DNA from: Candidatus Thermochlorobacteriaceae bacterium
GTDB taxonomy: Bacteria > Bacteroidota > Chlorobiia > Chlorobiales > Thermochlorobacteraceae
Reading direction: 5' to 3'
NCBI GenBank assembly: GCA_029263855.1
Contig: JAJUFC010000001.1
Location: 409,207 to 473,206, forward strand
DNA: 64,000 bases
The notes beneath the pieces were generated by a model. It saw only the letters and a program-made list of their open reading frames with translations. It made no database searches and was not told where the DNA came from. Within the stretch, counting starts at the first letter, position 1. Each line of letters begins with the position of its first letter. The position numbers and the translations under genes were made by a program. Below, one piece after another: positions 9,347 through 17,946 of the stretch.

Positions 9347-10075
9347 TTAAAATGAAATTCCTGCTGTGAAACTGTTGATGTTGAAAAGATAATCATATCT
9401 ATCCTCTGAATAATCGGAAATGGTATATCGCAATCGGTAACTAAACGCCACGCCGTAAGAGCCAATGAGCTTCGGAAATTGCAAAGCGGCATCGATGAGA
9501 AATCCGCGCGTGTTTCCCGCGACGGCACTGAAGCCTTGCGTGCCGAATCCAACGAAGGCTTCGCCTTTGGCGACGAAAATCATGCGTCGAGTGGAATAGT
9601 TGAATCCGCCGCCGCCGCCGATGCAAAGCGAAGTCAAGCGCGGGTTATCGCGTTCAACATTGCCGCGTCGGTCGGCTTGAATTAAATCGGCAATAATTGA
9701 AATCGCAATCATCGGCTTGAAGGCTTTGCGATAATCGGTGAGTAAAAATTCGAAATCGAACTTTGCGCCGAAAGCGTTCAGCCCGACCTCTTCGCCGTCG
9801 ACTTTGCGGTTGGAGTAATCAAAAAAGAGCAGAGAGTTATCCTGCCGAAGCAAGAACGAGAGAAGCGGGCGATTGAGAAAATACTGCACCTCGCCGTTGT
9901 TGCCTGCGGAGGGCGTGAAACGCGCCTGCGAGCCGCCAATTTCAAAACTGCGAAGCGTCAGCGGCACGAACACATCGTCCTTTGGACGAGCACCCGACGA
10001 CTCGCCGAGAATTTGCGCACGCCCGTTTCCAACAAGAAGCAAACAAGCAAAGAAAAGGCAGAATAAGGTTTTCAT
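9347..10075 (-). CDS. Exported protein, probable outer-membrane beta barrel
   Basis: A 242-residue protein when started at the ATG at 10075, which begins a clean signal peptide (MKTLFCLFFACLLLVGNGRA). A longer in-frame reading adds a non-hydrophobic arginine-rich stretch and would run into the upstream SDR gene, so it is rejected. The rest alternates aromatic and polar residues (for example 'GVAFSYRLRYTISDYSEDRY') and ends in phenylalanine (SFTAGISF), as outer-membrane barrels do. No named family is recognised. It follows the SDR gene with a 2-base gap. Confidence 0.7.
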   Translation of the reverse strand: MKTLFCLFFACLLLVGNGRAQILGESSGARPKDDVFVPLTLRSFEIGGSQARFTPSAGNNGEVQYFLNRPLLSFLLRQDNSLLFFDYSNRKVDGEEVGLNAFGAKFDFEFLLTDYRKAFKPMIAISIIADLIQADRRGNVERDNPRLTSLCIGGGGGFNYSTRRMIFVAKGEAFVGFGTQGFSAVAGNTRGFLIDAALQFPKLIGSYGVAFSYRLRYTISDYSEDRYDYLFNINSFTAGISF

Positions 10076-10077
10076 AA

Positions 10078-10848
10078 TTAAGATGTTCGGTGAACTTTGA
10101 ATCCAGCTTGATGAATCGGGCGCACAATCATTTCTTCTACATCGACGTGCGGCGGACGTGAGGCGACAAACACGACGCACTCGGCAATGTCCTCACTTGT
10201 GAGCGGGGCATAGCCTTCATAAACGCGCTTGGCTTTTTCAGCGTCGCCGCGAAAGCGCGTTAGGCTGAACTCGGTTTCTACAAGTCCGGGCGAAACAGAA
10301 CTGACGCGAATGTTTTTTCCGAGCAGTTCAAATCGCAAGGCTTCGCTGATGGCACGCACACCGAACTTGGTCGCGCAATACGACGCGCCGCCTTCGTAAG
10401 TCGCATAGCCTGCCACGCTTCCAATGTTGATGATGTGCCCTGAATCCACTTTCAGCATTGAGCCAAGCGCAAGCCTTATGAGCCGAAGCACCGCAAAAAC
10501 ATTCGTCTCAAACATTTCGCGCATGTCCGACTCTTGCAAGTTGGCGACTGTATCGCGCCCGCGTGCTAATCCCGCATTATTAACGAGCACATCAATATGT
10601 CTAAACTGTTCAAGTGCGTGCGAAATAAATTGCTCACAACTTTCTGCATCGGTTACATCGAGCCGAAGTGGCAAAACCCGAACATGATACTCGGCTGAAA
10701 GGGTATCGGCAAGTGCGTTCAATTTTTCTAAACGGCGCGCGCCAATCACAAGGCTTGCTCCCTCGCGAGCAAACGCCCTCGCGCATGCTTCACCAATGCC
10801 CGAGCTTGCGCCCGTAATCAAAACAACTTTTTTCGATAAGCGAGACAT
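10078..10848 (-). CDS. Short-chain dehydrogenase/reductase
   Basis: A 256-residue NAD(P)-dependent SDR. The start at 10848 gives MSRLSKKVVLITGASSGIG, so the cofactor motif lies near residue 13 as expected; the longer open frame adds 107 residues antisense to the next gene and is rejected. NNAG and the catalytic YCATK (Tyr-xxx-Lys) follow in order. The family resembles the YdfG/serine-3-dehydrogenase type that oxidises small hydroxy acids, but the substrate cannot be assigned. It lies between an HI0933-type flavoprotein upstream (70 bases) and the exported barrel protein downstream. Confidence 0.88.
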   Translation of the reverse strand: MSRLSKKVVLITGASSGIGEACARAFAREGASLVIGARRLEKLNALADTLSAEYHVRVLPLRLDVTDAESCEQFISHALEQFRHIDVLVNNAGLARGRDTVANLQESDMREMFETNVFAVLRLIRLALGSMLKVDSGHIINIGSVAGYATYEGGASYCATKFGVRAISEALRFELLGKNIRVSSVSPGLVETEFSLTRFRGDAEKAKRVYEGYAPLTSEDIAECVVFVASRPPHVDVEEMIVRPIHQAGFKVHRTS

Positions 10849-10918
10849 TCTTTGATTTTTTTGTTGAACAACAGAAAAAAGAAAAGAGCAAACAATATAG
10901 CGGCTGAAAAAGTCGTTG

Positions 10919-12223
10919 TCAATTACTGTAGTTGAGCGACTCGCCCTCGTCGAGAAGGGCTTTGGCGACGCTTTCGCCCGCCAACCAGCCCGTAGAATAG
11001 GCCGCTTGCAAATTAAAGCCGCCGACTTCGCCCGCCACATCGAGCACTTCGCCCGCAAAATAGAGATTCTCGACTTGCCGCGAGCGCATCGTTTTCGGAT
11101 TAACTTCATGAAGCGCGACGCCGCCCGCTGAAACTTCTCCGCGCTCAATCGGAACTTCTTTGACATCACCTAAAAAATACTTCTTCGAAATCGCCGTCAG
11201 GCTTCGCCGCATTGGCTTCGAGAGGTTCTTCCATTTTTGTTCAAGCGGAACTTCGGCTTGTGCGAAAAGTGTCGGAACAATCGCGTTTGGCAGTCGTTCT
11301 TCAAAAAACGTCCGAACAAATTGCCCGGCGCGTGCCGTCTGAAACGAGATGAATTGCTGTTCAAGCAGTTGCTCTGATTCATCGGGAAAGCAATCGACGA
11401 AAAGGGAAACACGGTCCGCCGTTAAGGCTTCGGCGACATCGCGCGAAATTGAAAGGCACGCAGGTCCTGAAATTCCCAAATGCGTGATGAGCACATCGCC
11501 CTTGCGTGTGAGCTTTCTTGTCGGAGTTTCGGCAATTAACAGCGCGTTGCGAAGCGAAACGCCAATGAGGTCGCTTGGCGGCTTTTGTGTGAAGTAAATC
11601 GGAGCAAGCGCGGAAATCGGGTTGACGATGGTGTGTCCGAACATTTTGGCGAATCGCAGTCCGTCGCCGGTGGTGCCAGTCTTCGAGTAGGAAACGCCGC
11701 CTGTGGCGATGAGCAGATGCTCCGACTGAATTTGTGCGCCGTCGACATCGGCAACGAACACGCCGTTTTCTTTTCGGACGCTCTGAACATGGGCGTTCAA
11801 TAAAACTTCAATCGAGTGTTCAGAAAGCAGTTCCTCGAAGACGCAGAGCACATCATCGGCTTTGCCTGAACGCGGGAAGATTCGTCCGTTTTCGCGCGTA
11901 AGGGTTTGAACGCCTTTACTGTGAAGCCACGAGAGTACTGTCTCGTTGGAAAGTTCAAAAAAGGACGGTTTGAGAAAGCGTTGTTCGCCTTGGCGGAGGA
12001 AACCTTCGGCAAGAACATGCATCATCTCGCCTGCGTGGGTGATGTTGCATTTGCCGCCGCCTGAAATGCGGATTTTAATGCCTAATCGGTTGTTGCGCTC
12101 GGCAATAGCGATTTGGCAAGCAAAGTCGGGAAGGTTGTTTTCCCGCAAGAGGGTTCTTGCGCCAAGCGCCGCGCACATGCCTGCCGCGCCGCCGCCAATA
12201 ATGAAAAAATGAAAGTGACGCAA
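10919..12223 (-). CDS. BaiN/HI0933-family FAD-dependent oxidoreductase
   Basis: A 434-residue flavoprotein. The Rossmann motif IIGGGAAGMCAALG begins at about residue 8, the family signature 'RISGGGKCNITH' follows near residue 52, and the C-terminus has 'GEVLDVAGEVGGFNLQ' and an AYSTGWLAG ending. These are hallmarks of the HI0933/YhiN group, of which BaiN acts in bile-acid reduction; the role in most bacteria is unknown. It is divergent from the ArsR gene, and its promoter must lie in the short interval 12224-12305. Confidence 0.9.
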   Translation of the reverse strand: MRHFHFFIIGGGAAGMCAALGARTLLRENNLPDFACQIAIAERNNRLGIKIRISGGGKCNITHAGEMMHVLAEGFLRQGEQRFLKPSFFELSNETVLSWLHSKGVQTLTRENGRIFPRSGKADDVLCVFEELLSEHSIEVLLNAHVQSVRKENGVFVADVDGAQIQSEHLLIATGGVSYSKTGTTGDGLRFAKMFGHTIVNPISALAPIYFTQKPPSDLIGVSLRNALLIAETPTRKLTRKGDVLITHLGISGPACLSISRDVAEALTADRVSLFVDCFPDESEQLLEQQFISFQTARAGQFVRTFFEERLPNAIVPTLFAQAEVPLEQKWKNLSKPMRRSLTAISKKYFLGDVKEVPIERGEVSAGGVALHEVNPKTMRSRQVENLYFAGEVLDVAGEVGGFNLQAAYSTGWLAGESVAKALLDEGESLNYSN

Positions 12224-12305
12224 GTTGAAAATCCGATGCGTTGATTCTGAAATTTCAAGTTATTTTAGAAAACCCTTGTTAAAGTTACGACGCAATCCGT
12301 GCGAT

Positions 12306-12656
12306 ATGAAAAAAAATCTGTTGGAACACTACGAAGCATTTGCATTCAAATTCAAAGCCCTTGCGCACCCAGCGCGGCTTGAAATTTTGCGCTTGCTCAA
12401 AGAGCGCGAGTGTTTATGCGGCGAACTCGTTGGCGAACTGCCGCTTGCACAAGCGACCGTTTCACAGCATTTGAAGGTGCTTAAAGAAGCGGGCTTTGTT
12501 TTGAGCCGCGATACCGGCGCGTGCGTTGCTTATACGCTCAATCCCGAAGCGTTTGAGGAACTCAAAGAAGCGTTTTCGCTCTTTGAAGTTCAGGCGCAGT
12601 CGCGGAAGAATGATTTGCAAAAGAAGCGTATCACCCGTCATGGAACTAAAAACTGA
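12306..12656 (+). CDS. ArsR/SmtB-family transcriptional regulator
   Basis: A 116-residue winged-helix regulator, starting at the ATG at 12306; the longer open frame adds 27 residues with no fold match. HPARLEILRLL and the recognition helix ATVSQHLKVLKEAG are the classic ArsR elements. A cysteine pair, ECLC, lies near the position of the ArsR metal motif ELCVCD, so arsenic- or thiol-type sensing is possible but not shown. It precedes the flippase-like gene by 22 bases and probably shares its transcript. Confidence 0.88.
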   Translation: MKKNLLEHYEAFAFKFKALAHPARLEILRLLKERECLCGELVGELPLAQATVSQHLKVLKEAGFVLSRDTGACVAYTLNPEAFEELKEAFSLFEVQAQSRKNDLQKKRITRHGTKN

Positions 12657-12678
12657 GGTGCTTTTCCTGTAAAACGAA

Positions 12679-13746
12679 ATGTCCGATAAGAAAAGAAGCC
12701 CCATCGATACGCTTTCCAAAATCACGGCGGTCGTCGTCGGTATGCTCCTGATTTTGCATTTGTTCAAAGATGTTGAGTTTGAGAAAGTCTTTGGTCTGAT
12801 TGGGCAAATCGGGGTGCCGATTGTGTTGGTGCTTCTGCCGTATTTGTGCATCGGCATTTTTGATTCGATGGCGTGGAAAATTACGATTGAAAGCGTCAGC
12901 CAAAAAGTGCCGTATTTGCGATTGCTCTACATTCGTCTGTGCACCGAAGCCATGCTGATGAGCCTGCCCGGCGGCGCGGCGATTGCCGAAGCGGCGAAAC
13001 CCTATTTGCTCAAGCGCGATGTCGGCATGGCAGTGCCTGAAGCGATTGCCATTGTCGCCGTCAAAAAAGGATTGCTGGGCGTGGCGCATGGGTTTTATTT
13101 GGCACTGAGCGCGACGCTCGGATTCAGGGCGTTGCGGTTGGTTTCAGAAGAAATGATTGGGTTTCGGGGGCTTGAATGGTTGGCATGGTTAGCCTCGATA
13201 TTGATGTTCGTCATATTTGGTGGCGCGACACTTCTCTTTCTTTACGGCGGCATTTCACAACGCCTTCATCAACTTTTGATGGCGATTCCTATTGAGCGTC
13301 TGCGCGATTGGCTCTTGGAGAAAGAAAAGCACTTCATCGAAACCGACGCGCACTTCGAGCAATTTCATAACATCAAACGGCGCAAAGTATCGCTGGCAAT
13401 TTTGATGTTTTTTATCGGGTGGATGTTCGAGACCGTTGATTCGCTCTTGATTTTGACACTTTTAGATGTCAACTTACCTTTTGGCGCGCTGATGTGCATG
13501 GAAACGACCATGTCGCTTATTCGAGCACTGTTGTTTATCTTGCCGGCGGGATTGGGCGTTCAAGACTACGGCTATGTGCTCTTCCTTAAATCGTTTGGCG
13601 TGCCTGATGCGGAAAGCGTGGGCGTTGCCTTCGTTTTGATAAAGCGGTCAAAAGAACTGATTTGGATTGTAATAGGTTATATCTTAATGGCGGTTGGCGG
13701 CGTAAAAGCGTCAGAACTTGCAGAGAGCGAAACGAGCAATAAATAG
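12679..13746 (+). CDS. Flippase-like membrane protein (UPF0104/lysylphosphatidylglycerol synthase TM family)
   Basis: A 355-residue inner-membrane protein with about eight hydrophobic segments. The 'MSLPGGAAIAEAAKPYLL' stretch (about residue 94) and the C-terminal LPAGLGVQDYG are signatures of the UPF0104 family (the membrane half of MprF, also AglD-like). Members flip or present lipid-linked molecules. The following GT-B gene suggests a role in making or moving a surface glycolipid or polymer; that is inference. Its stop codon lies inside the first copy of a 13-base tandem repeat. Confidence 0.82.
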   Translation: MSDKKRSPIDTLSKITAVVVGMLLILHLFKDVEFEKVFGLIGQIGVPIVLVLLPYLCIGIFDSMAWKITIESVSQKVPYLRLLYIRLCTEAMLMSLPGGAAIAEAAKPYLLKRDVGMAVPEAIAIVAVKKGLLGVAHGFYLALSATLGFRALRLVSEEMIGFRGLEWLAWLASILMFVIFGGATLLFLYGGISQRLHQLLMAIPIERLRDWLLEKEKHFIETDAHFEQFHNIKRRKVSLAILMFFIGWMFETVDSLLILTLLDVNLPFGALMCMETTMSLIRALLFILPAGLGVQDYGYVLFLKSFGVPDAESVGVAFVLIKRSKELIWIVIGYILMAVGGVKASELAESETSNK

Positions 13747-13779
13747 GCTCATGAAATAGGCTCATGAAATAGGCTCATA
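13741..13779. repeat. Three tandem copies of a 13-base unit
   Basis: The unit AAATAGGCTCATG occurs twice exactly and a third time with one change at the last base. The first copy contains the stop codon (TAG) of the flippase-like gene, so the array begins inside the reading frame. It looks like slipped-strand duplication. Confidence 0.95.
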
Positions 13780-13810
13780 AGAGTTTTTCACTTAACGAAA
13801 GCAAAGCATT

Positions 13811-14833
13811 ATGTCACGAAAAAAGATTTTCTTCATTTGCGGTTCTACGAATCAAACCACCCAGATGCACCAAATCGCCAAATGCCTTCCCGAGTATGAC
13901 CATGTGTTTTCACCCTTCTACGGCGATGGGCTGTTAGACCTTCTCCGCAAATACAACATCGACCAAATGTCCGTTGCTTGTAACCGAATGGTGAATCGCT
14001 GTTTAGCCTATCTCAAACTGCACGACCTTGCCATTGACTATCAAGGCAAAAACATCGACGAGTATGATTTAGTCGTAACTTGCTCCGACCTTGTGATTCC
14101 TAAAAACATCGTCAACAAAAAAGTCGTGCTCGTTCAAGAAGGCATGACTGACCCCGAAAATTTTGCCTATCATCTCGTCAAAATCTTTCCGTTCTTGCCC
14201 CGATGGATTGCCAGCACCTCGACGACAGGGCTAAGCGACCTCTACGAAGTCTTTTGCGTTGCCAGCGAAGGCTATCGAGACCTCTTTATTCGCAAAGGCA
14301 TTAAGCCCGAAAAAATTCGCGTAACCGGCATTCCGAATTTTGATAATTGCGTGAAGTATTGTCAAAACGATTTTCCGCACAAGCATTTCGTTTTGGTCTG
14401 CACGTCGGATTCTCGCGAGACGCTCAAATACGAAAATCGCAAAGCCTTCATCAAGCGCGCCGTCGAAATCGCCAACGGTCGACAACTCATCTTCAAACTT
14501 CACCCCAACGAAAATTTCAAACGCGCCATAAAAGAAATAGAAAAATACGCACCCGGCGCGCTCGTCTACACTTCTGGAAGCGCCGAAGAAATGATTGCGA
14601 ATTGCGATGTGCTCATCACGCGCTTTTCCTCGACGGTTTATGTCGGTATGGCACTTGGCAAGGAAGTTTATTCCGACTTCGACCTTAACGACTTGCGCCG
14701 AATGACACCCATTCAAAACGGCGGCACGTCCGCACAAAATATCGCCAACATCGTCCGTGAATTGCTCGACGAAAAGGTTAAGCCGATGAAAGACGAAAAA
14801 ATGCTCGAATTGCTCAATTGGATAAATACCTGA
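13811..14833 (+). CDS. GT-B-fold protein, CDP-glycerol glycerophosphotransferase/epimerase-like
   Basis: A 340-residue soluble protein. The C-terminal half has the GT-B nucleotide-binding look: 'KIRVTGIPNFDN' near residue 175, FKLHPNE, then a SAEEMIANCDVLITRFSST loop with Ser/Thr expected to hold phosphate. This pattern is shared by TagB/TagF-type polymerases and UDP-GlcNAc 2-epimerases; the exact chemistry is uncertain. Position next to a flippase-like protein suggests an envelope glycoconjugate. The start ATG at 13811 lies 31 bases past the 13-base repeats. Confidence 0.65.
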   Translation: MSRKKIFFICGSTNQTTQMHQIAKCLPEYDHVFSPFYGDGLLDLLRKYNIDQMSVACNRMVNRCLAYLKLHDLAIDYQGKNIDEYDLVVTCSDLVIPKNIVNKKVVLVQEGMTDPENFAYHLVKIFPFLPRWIASTSTTGLSDLYEVFCVASEGYRDLFIRKGIKPEKIRVTGIPNFDNCVKYCQNDFPHKHFVLVCTSDSRETLKYENRKAFIKRAVEIANGRQLIFKLHPNENFKRAIKEIEKYAPGALVYTSGSAEEMIANCDVLITRFSSTVYVGMALGKEVYSDFDLNDLRRMTPIQNGGTSAQNIANIVRELLDEKVKPMKDEKMLELLNWINT

Positions 14834-14904
14834 ACCCTCGCGGAGTCGACCTAAAATTGATGCAAATAGGCGTGGGGGCATCGTTCTAATGACCACCATT
14901 CAAA

Positions 14905-14932
14905 CTCAAATGTTAATCCTCAAATGTTAATC
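14905..14932. repeat. 14-base tandem duplication across the tmk start
   Basis: CTCAAATGTTAATC is present twice back to back. The second copy supplies the tmk ATG (14924). The first ATG (14910) opens a six-codon frame ending TAA at 14928-14930, overlapping the real start, so it could act as a tiny upstream frame. Confidence 0.9.
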
Positions 14933-15598
14933 ACGTTTGAAGGGATTGATGCCAGCGGCAAGTCGACCCAGATTCGACTGCTCAAGCAGTATTTGCATGC
15001 AAATGGCGTGGAAGCGTTAGCCTTGCGAGAGCCAGGCGGCGTTCCACTTTCGGAGCAAATTCGCACGATGCTTTTGGAAAGCAAAGAAGAAATGGGAAGC
15101 GTAACCGAACTGCTCTTGTTTTCAGCAAGCCGCGCCGAACTCGTCCGAACCCTTGTGTTGCCTGCACTTGAACAGCACAAAGTCATCATTCTCGACCGCT
15201 TCTACGATTCCACCACCGCCTATCAAGGCTACGGACGCGGCATCGACCTCAACACCATTTGCGCCGTCAATCAAATCGCGTCGCTCGGCATTGAGCCTCA
15301 ACTGACCTTTTACTTGGATTTGCTCCCCGAAGACGCCATGATGCGCAAGTTCTCCGAAAAGTCCCTTCCGCTCTCGTTCGGAAAAAATGAAACGCCGCTC
15401 GACCGAATGGAAAGTTCAGGATTGGAATTTTATCGACGCGTACGGCACGGATACAAAACGTTGGTGCAAGAAAACCCCCATCGCTTCGTGGAACTTGATG
15501 CGTTGCAATCCATCAACGACCTTCACCGACAAATTACGGAAACCATGTGCCAACGCTTGCCTAAGTTGAGAGAGCGACTCTTACACAAGTGCCCATGA
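14924..15598 (+). CDS. tmk: Thymidylate kinase
   Basis: A 224-residue kinase making dTDP from dTMP. The P-loop GIDASGKS is at residues 7-14, REPGG follows, and the DRFYDSTTAYQGYGRG stretch carries the usual DR(Y/F/H) and lid-proximal residues. Length is in the normal 205-225 range. It starts a tightly packed run: its TGA overlaps the ATG of tilS (ATGA at 15595-15598), indicating translational coupling. The translation start lies in a 14-base duplication. Confidence 0.95.
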   Translation: MLITFEGIDASGKSTQIRLLKQYLHANGVEALALREPGGVPLSEQIRTMLLESKEEMGSVTELLLFSASRAELVRTLVLPALEQHKVIILDRFYDSTTAYQGYGRGIDLNTICAVNQIASLGIEPQLTFYLDLLPEDAMMRKFSEKSLPLSFGKNETPLDRMESSGLEFYRRVRHGYKTLVQENPHRFVELDALQSINDLHRQITETMCQRLPKLRERLLHKCP

Positions 15599-16605
15599 AA
15601 GCCAACCTGCTTCACTTTGAAAAACGATTTTTAGAACACTGCACCAAACGCCAACTTCTCGAGCATGGCGACCGCGTCTTGGTCTCGCTCTCGGGCGGCT
15701 CGGATTCCGTTGCCTTGCTCAAACTGCTCGTCGCCATTCAGCCGTTCATCAAATTTTCGCTCGCCGCCGCGCACTGCAATTTCAAATTGCGCGCTACTGA
15801 AAGCGATGCCGACGAAGCCTTCTCTAAAACGCTCTGCAAGGCACTCGGCGTAGAACTCTTCTCTAAAAAATTCGATACCAAACGCCTTGCCAAAGCCCGA
15901 AAAACGTCCATCGAAGAAACCGCGCGCAACCTGCGCTACGCATGGTTCGAAACGCTCATGCAAACACACGGCTTCAATAAACTCGCAACGGCTCACCAAA
16001 AAAACGATAACGCCGAAACCATTCTCTTCAACCTCTTTCGTGGGGCTTCGCTCTTGGGCTTAGCAGGCATTCCTGAACGACGCGGCAACATCATTCGCCC
16101 CGTCTTGCATTTGGAGCGCGACGAACTCGCCGCCTATCTGCGCGAAACCCAAACCCCGCATCGAACCGACGCATCGAATTTTTCCGACGACTACGACCGC
16201 AACTTCATTCGCCTGCGCGTCATTCCAACCATTGAAGAGCGATTCAAGCATAAGTTCTCGCAAAACCTCTCGCGCCTGTCCGAAAACGCCCTTGAACTGA
16301 ACGCCTTTGTGGAATCGCACATCAAAAAAGTGATGAAGCGCAAAGGCTTATCGTTTGAAGCACGCTCGTTTGAAGTCGCCGCGCTCAAAAAACTTATGAC
16401 CTTTGAGCAAAAAGAAATTTTCAAACGCGCACTGATGAAGTTGCATATTGAGCCGTCGGCGCAAGTCCTGTCAAGCCTTGTGGGATTGCTTCAAACGCAA
16501 TCGGGCAGAAAAATCATACTGAATAAACACGTGTCGGTGATTTGGGAAAAATCGCATCTTGTTTTCGCCAATAACAGCCGCGCGAAAAACCGTTCAACTT
16601 CATGA
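15595..16605 (+). CDS. tilS: tRNA(Ile)-lysidine synthase
   Basis: A 336-residue enzyme that puts lysine on C34 of the tRNA-Ile that reads AUA. The PP-loop SGGSDS is at residues 33-38, and the HQKNDNAETILFNLFRG and RPVLHLERDEL stretches are typical. I take the ATG at 15595, which forms an ATGA overlap with tmk, rather than the GTG six bases upstream. The C-terminal domain is short compared with the 430-residue E. coli protein, as in many Bacteroidota. Its own TGA overlaps the start of the next gene in the same way. Confidence 0.93.
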   Translation: MKANLLHFEKRFLEHCTKRQLLEHGDRVLVSLSGGSDSVALLKLLVAIQPFIKFSLAAAHCNFKLRATESDADEAFSKTLCKALGVELFSKKFDTKRLAKARKTSIEETARNLRYAWFETLMQTHGFNKLATAHQKNDNAETILFNLFRGASLLGLAGIPERRGNIIRPVLHLERDELAAYLRETQTPHRTDASNFSDDYDRNFIRLRVIPTIEERFKHKFSQNLSRLSENALELNAFVESHIKKVMKRKGLSFEARSFEVAALKKLMTFEQKEIFKRALMKLHIEPSAQVLSSLVGLLQTQSGRKIILNKHVSVIWEKSHLVFANNSRAKNRSTS

Positions 16606-17807
16606 AATACCTTGCGCTCGTTTTGGCTTTTGCTCCTGCGGTGCTGTTCGGACAACTGCGCACAGGGCTTGATGTGCTCATGGCGTCCGATTTTGCCATG
16701 CTCAAGCACAAGCGGCTCGCGCTGATTGCTAATTCAACCAGCGTCAGTTCAACGGGCAAATCGAGCACTGCGCTGTTTCAAAAACATCGCCTCGATTTGC
16801 GCCTCGTCTTCGCGCCCGAACACGGATTCCAAATTCTCGATGAAGCAGGCAAGAAAATTTCTGATGGTGTGCTTGCCAACGGTCTGAAAGTCATTTCGCT
16901 TTACGGCAAAACCAAAAAACCAACGCCCGAGATGCTCGCCGATATTGACACCATCGTCTTCGATATTCAAGACATCGGCACACGTTGCTACACCTACATT
17001 TCCACGATGCACCTTGCGATGCAAGCGGCAGAAGCGTGTCAAAAAGAATTTATCGTCTTAGACCGCCCGAACCCCATCGCGCCGATTGAGGCGGACGGAA
17101 TGATGCTCGATACGGCGTTCAGTTCATTCGTCGGACTGGCGCGAGTTCCGTTCATTCATTCGCTCACGGTTGGCGAAATCGCAACGCTTATCAAGCATGA
17201 GGAATTGCCCTCGCTCAATCTGACGGTGGTCAAAATGGAAAACTATTCGCGAGAAAAGTTCGCCGACGAAGATAGCGCGTGGGCATCGCGGTTCGTGCCG
17301 CCATCGCCCAATATCCAATCCGTCAACGCGATGATTCTGTATCCCGCGACGGTTTTGCTCGAAGGCACGAACGTGAGCGAAGGACGCGGAACGGATTTCC
17401 CATTTGAACAAATCGGCGCGCCGTTCATTGACGGCGAAAGGCTCAAAAGGGAACTCGGCGCACAAAGCGGCGTTGAAGTCGTCGCCGTTTCCTTCGTTCC
17501 AAAGTCGCAGAAGGGCAAAAGTGCATCGCCGAAATTCGAGAGCGAAAAGTGTAACGGCGTGCGATTCAAAATCACAGAACGCGAAAAGGTTAAGCCGTTT
17601 GAACTCGCCGTCGCCTTGCTCATAGCGTTGAACAAACTGTACCCGAAATCGCTCGTTTGGAACGATGATTTCTTCGATAAACTCGCGGGAACAAATCGCC
17701 TGCGACAAATGATTTTGCGAGGCGAAAGCCGCGAAGCCATCTTGAACGCCGCCAAAGCAACCCGTTTGAACTTTGAGCGAAAGCGAAAAGAAATTTTGCT
17801 CTATTGA
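16602..17807 (+). CDS. NamZ/YbbC-family (DUF1343) exported protein
   Basis: A 401-residue protein with a signal peptide (MKYLALVLAFAPAVLFG). It has the DUF1343 hallmarks: 'FAPEHGF' near residue 70, 'VFDIQDIGTRCYTYISTM' near 125, DRPNP, and LLEGTNVSEGRGT near 250. The characterised member, NamZ, is an exo-beta-N-acetylmuramidase for cell-wall recycling, so a periplasmic peptidoglycan role is likely. It overlaps tilS by ATGA (16602-16605), completing a tmk-tilS-NamZ-like translational chain. A 10-base tandem repeat begins four bases after the stop. Confidence 0.88.
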   Translation: MKYLALVLAFAPAVLFGQLRTGLDVLMASDFAMLKHKRLALIANSTSVSSTGKSSTALFQKHRLDLRLVFAPEHGFQILDEAGKKISDGVLANGLKVISLYGKTKKPTPEMLADIDTIVFDIQDIGTRCYTYISTMHLAMQAAEACQKEFIVLDRPNPIAPIEADGMMLDTAFSSFVGLARVPFIHSLTVGEIATLIKHEELPSLNLTVVKMENYSREKFADEDSAWASRFVPPSPNIQSVNAMILYPATVLLEGTNVSEGRGTDFPFEQIGAPFIDGERLKRELGAQSGVEVVAVSFVPKSQKGKSASPKFESEKCNGVRFKITEREKVKPFELAVALLIALNKLYPKSLVWNDDFFDKLAGTNRLRQMILRGESREAILNAAKATRLNFERKRKEILLY

Positions 17808-17810
17808 GCG

Positions 17811-17840
17811 AATTGGAGCGAATTGGAGCGAATTGGAGCG
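17811..17840. repeat. Three tandem copies of a 10-base unit
   Basis: AATTGGAGCG is present three times exactly, with a partial copy (TTGAGCG) just before, starting within the stop region of the NamZ-like gene. It resembles the 13-base array at 13741 in size and position. Confidence 0.95.
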
Positions 17841-17845
17841 CCTTG

Positions 17846-17873
17846 TTTGTCATTCCGAGCGAAGCGAGGAAAC
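17846..17873. repeat. Dispersed intergenic repeat of the 'CATTCCGAGCGAAGCGAGGAA' type
   Basis: The stretch TTGTCATTCCGAGCGAAGCG followed by AGGAAACC has the core of a short dispersed repeat that I recall from many bacterial intergenic regions; translated it gives the peptide CHSERSEE. It makes the open frame upstream of the DUF493 gene look longer than it is. Confidence 0.6.
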
Positions 17874-17946
17874 CAAGAAGATATTCCGCGAATTTCTTAC
17901 TTTCAACCTGACTTTCAGAAAAGCAAACACAGCAAAGGAGTGGAGA

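Noticed and set aside
13741..13779. Tandem repeat considered as a CRISPR remnant
   Set aside because: The units are 13 bases with no spacers between them and no cas genes nearby.
17773..17946. N-terminal extension of the DUF493 protein
   Set aside because: It translates the 10-base tandem repeat and the dispersed repeat (peptide CHSERSEE), while a strong Shine-Dalgarno precedes the ATG at 17947.
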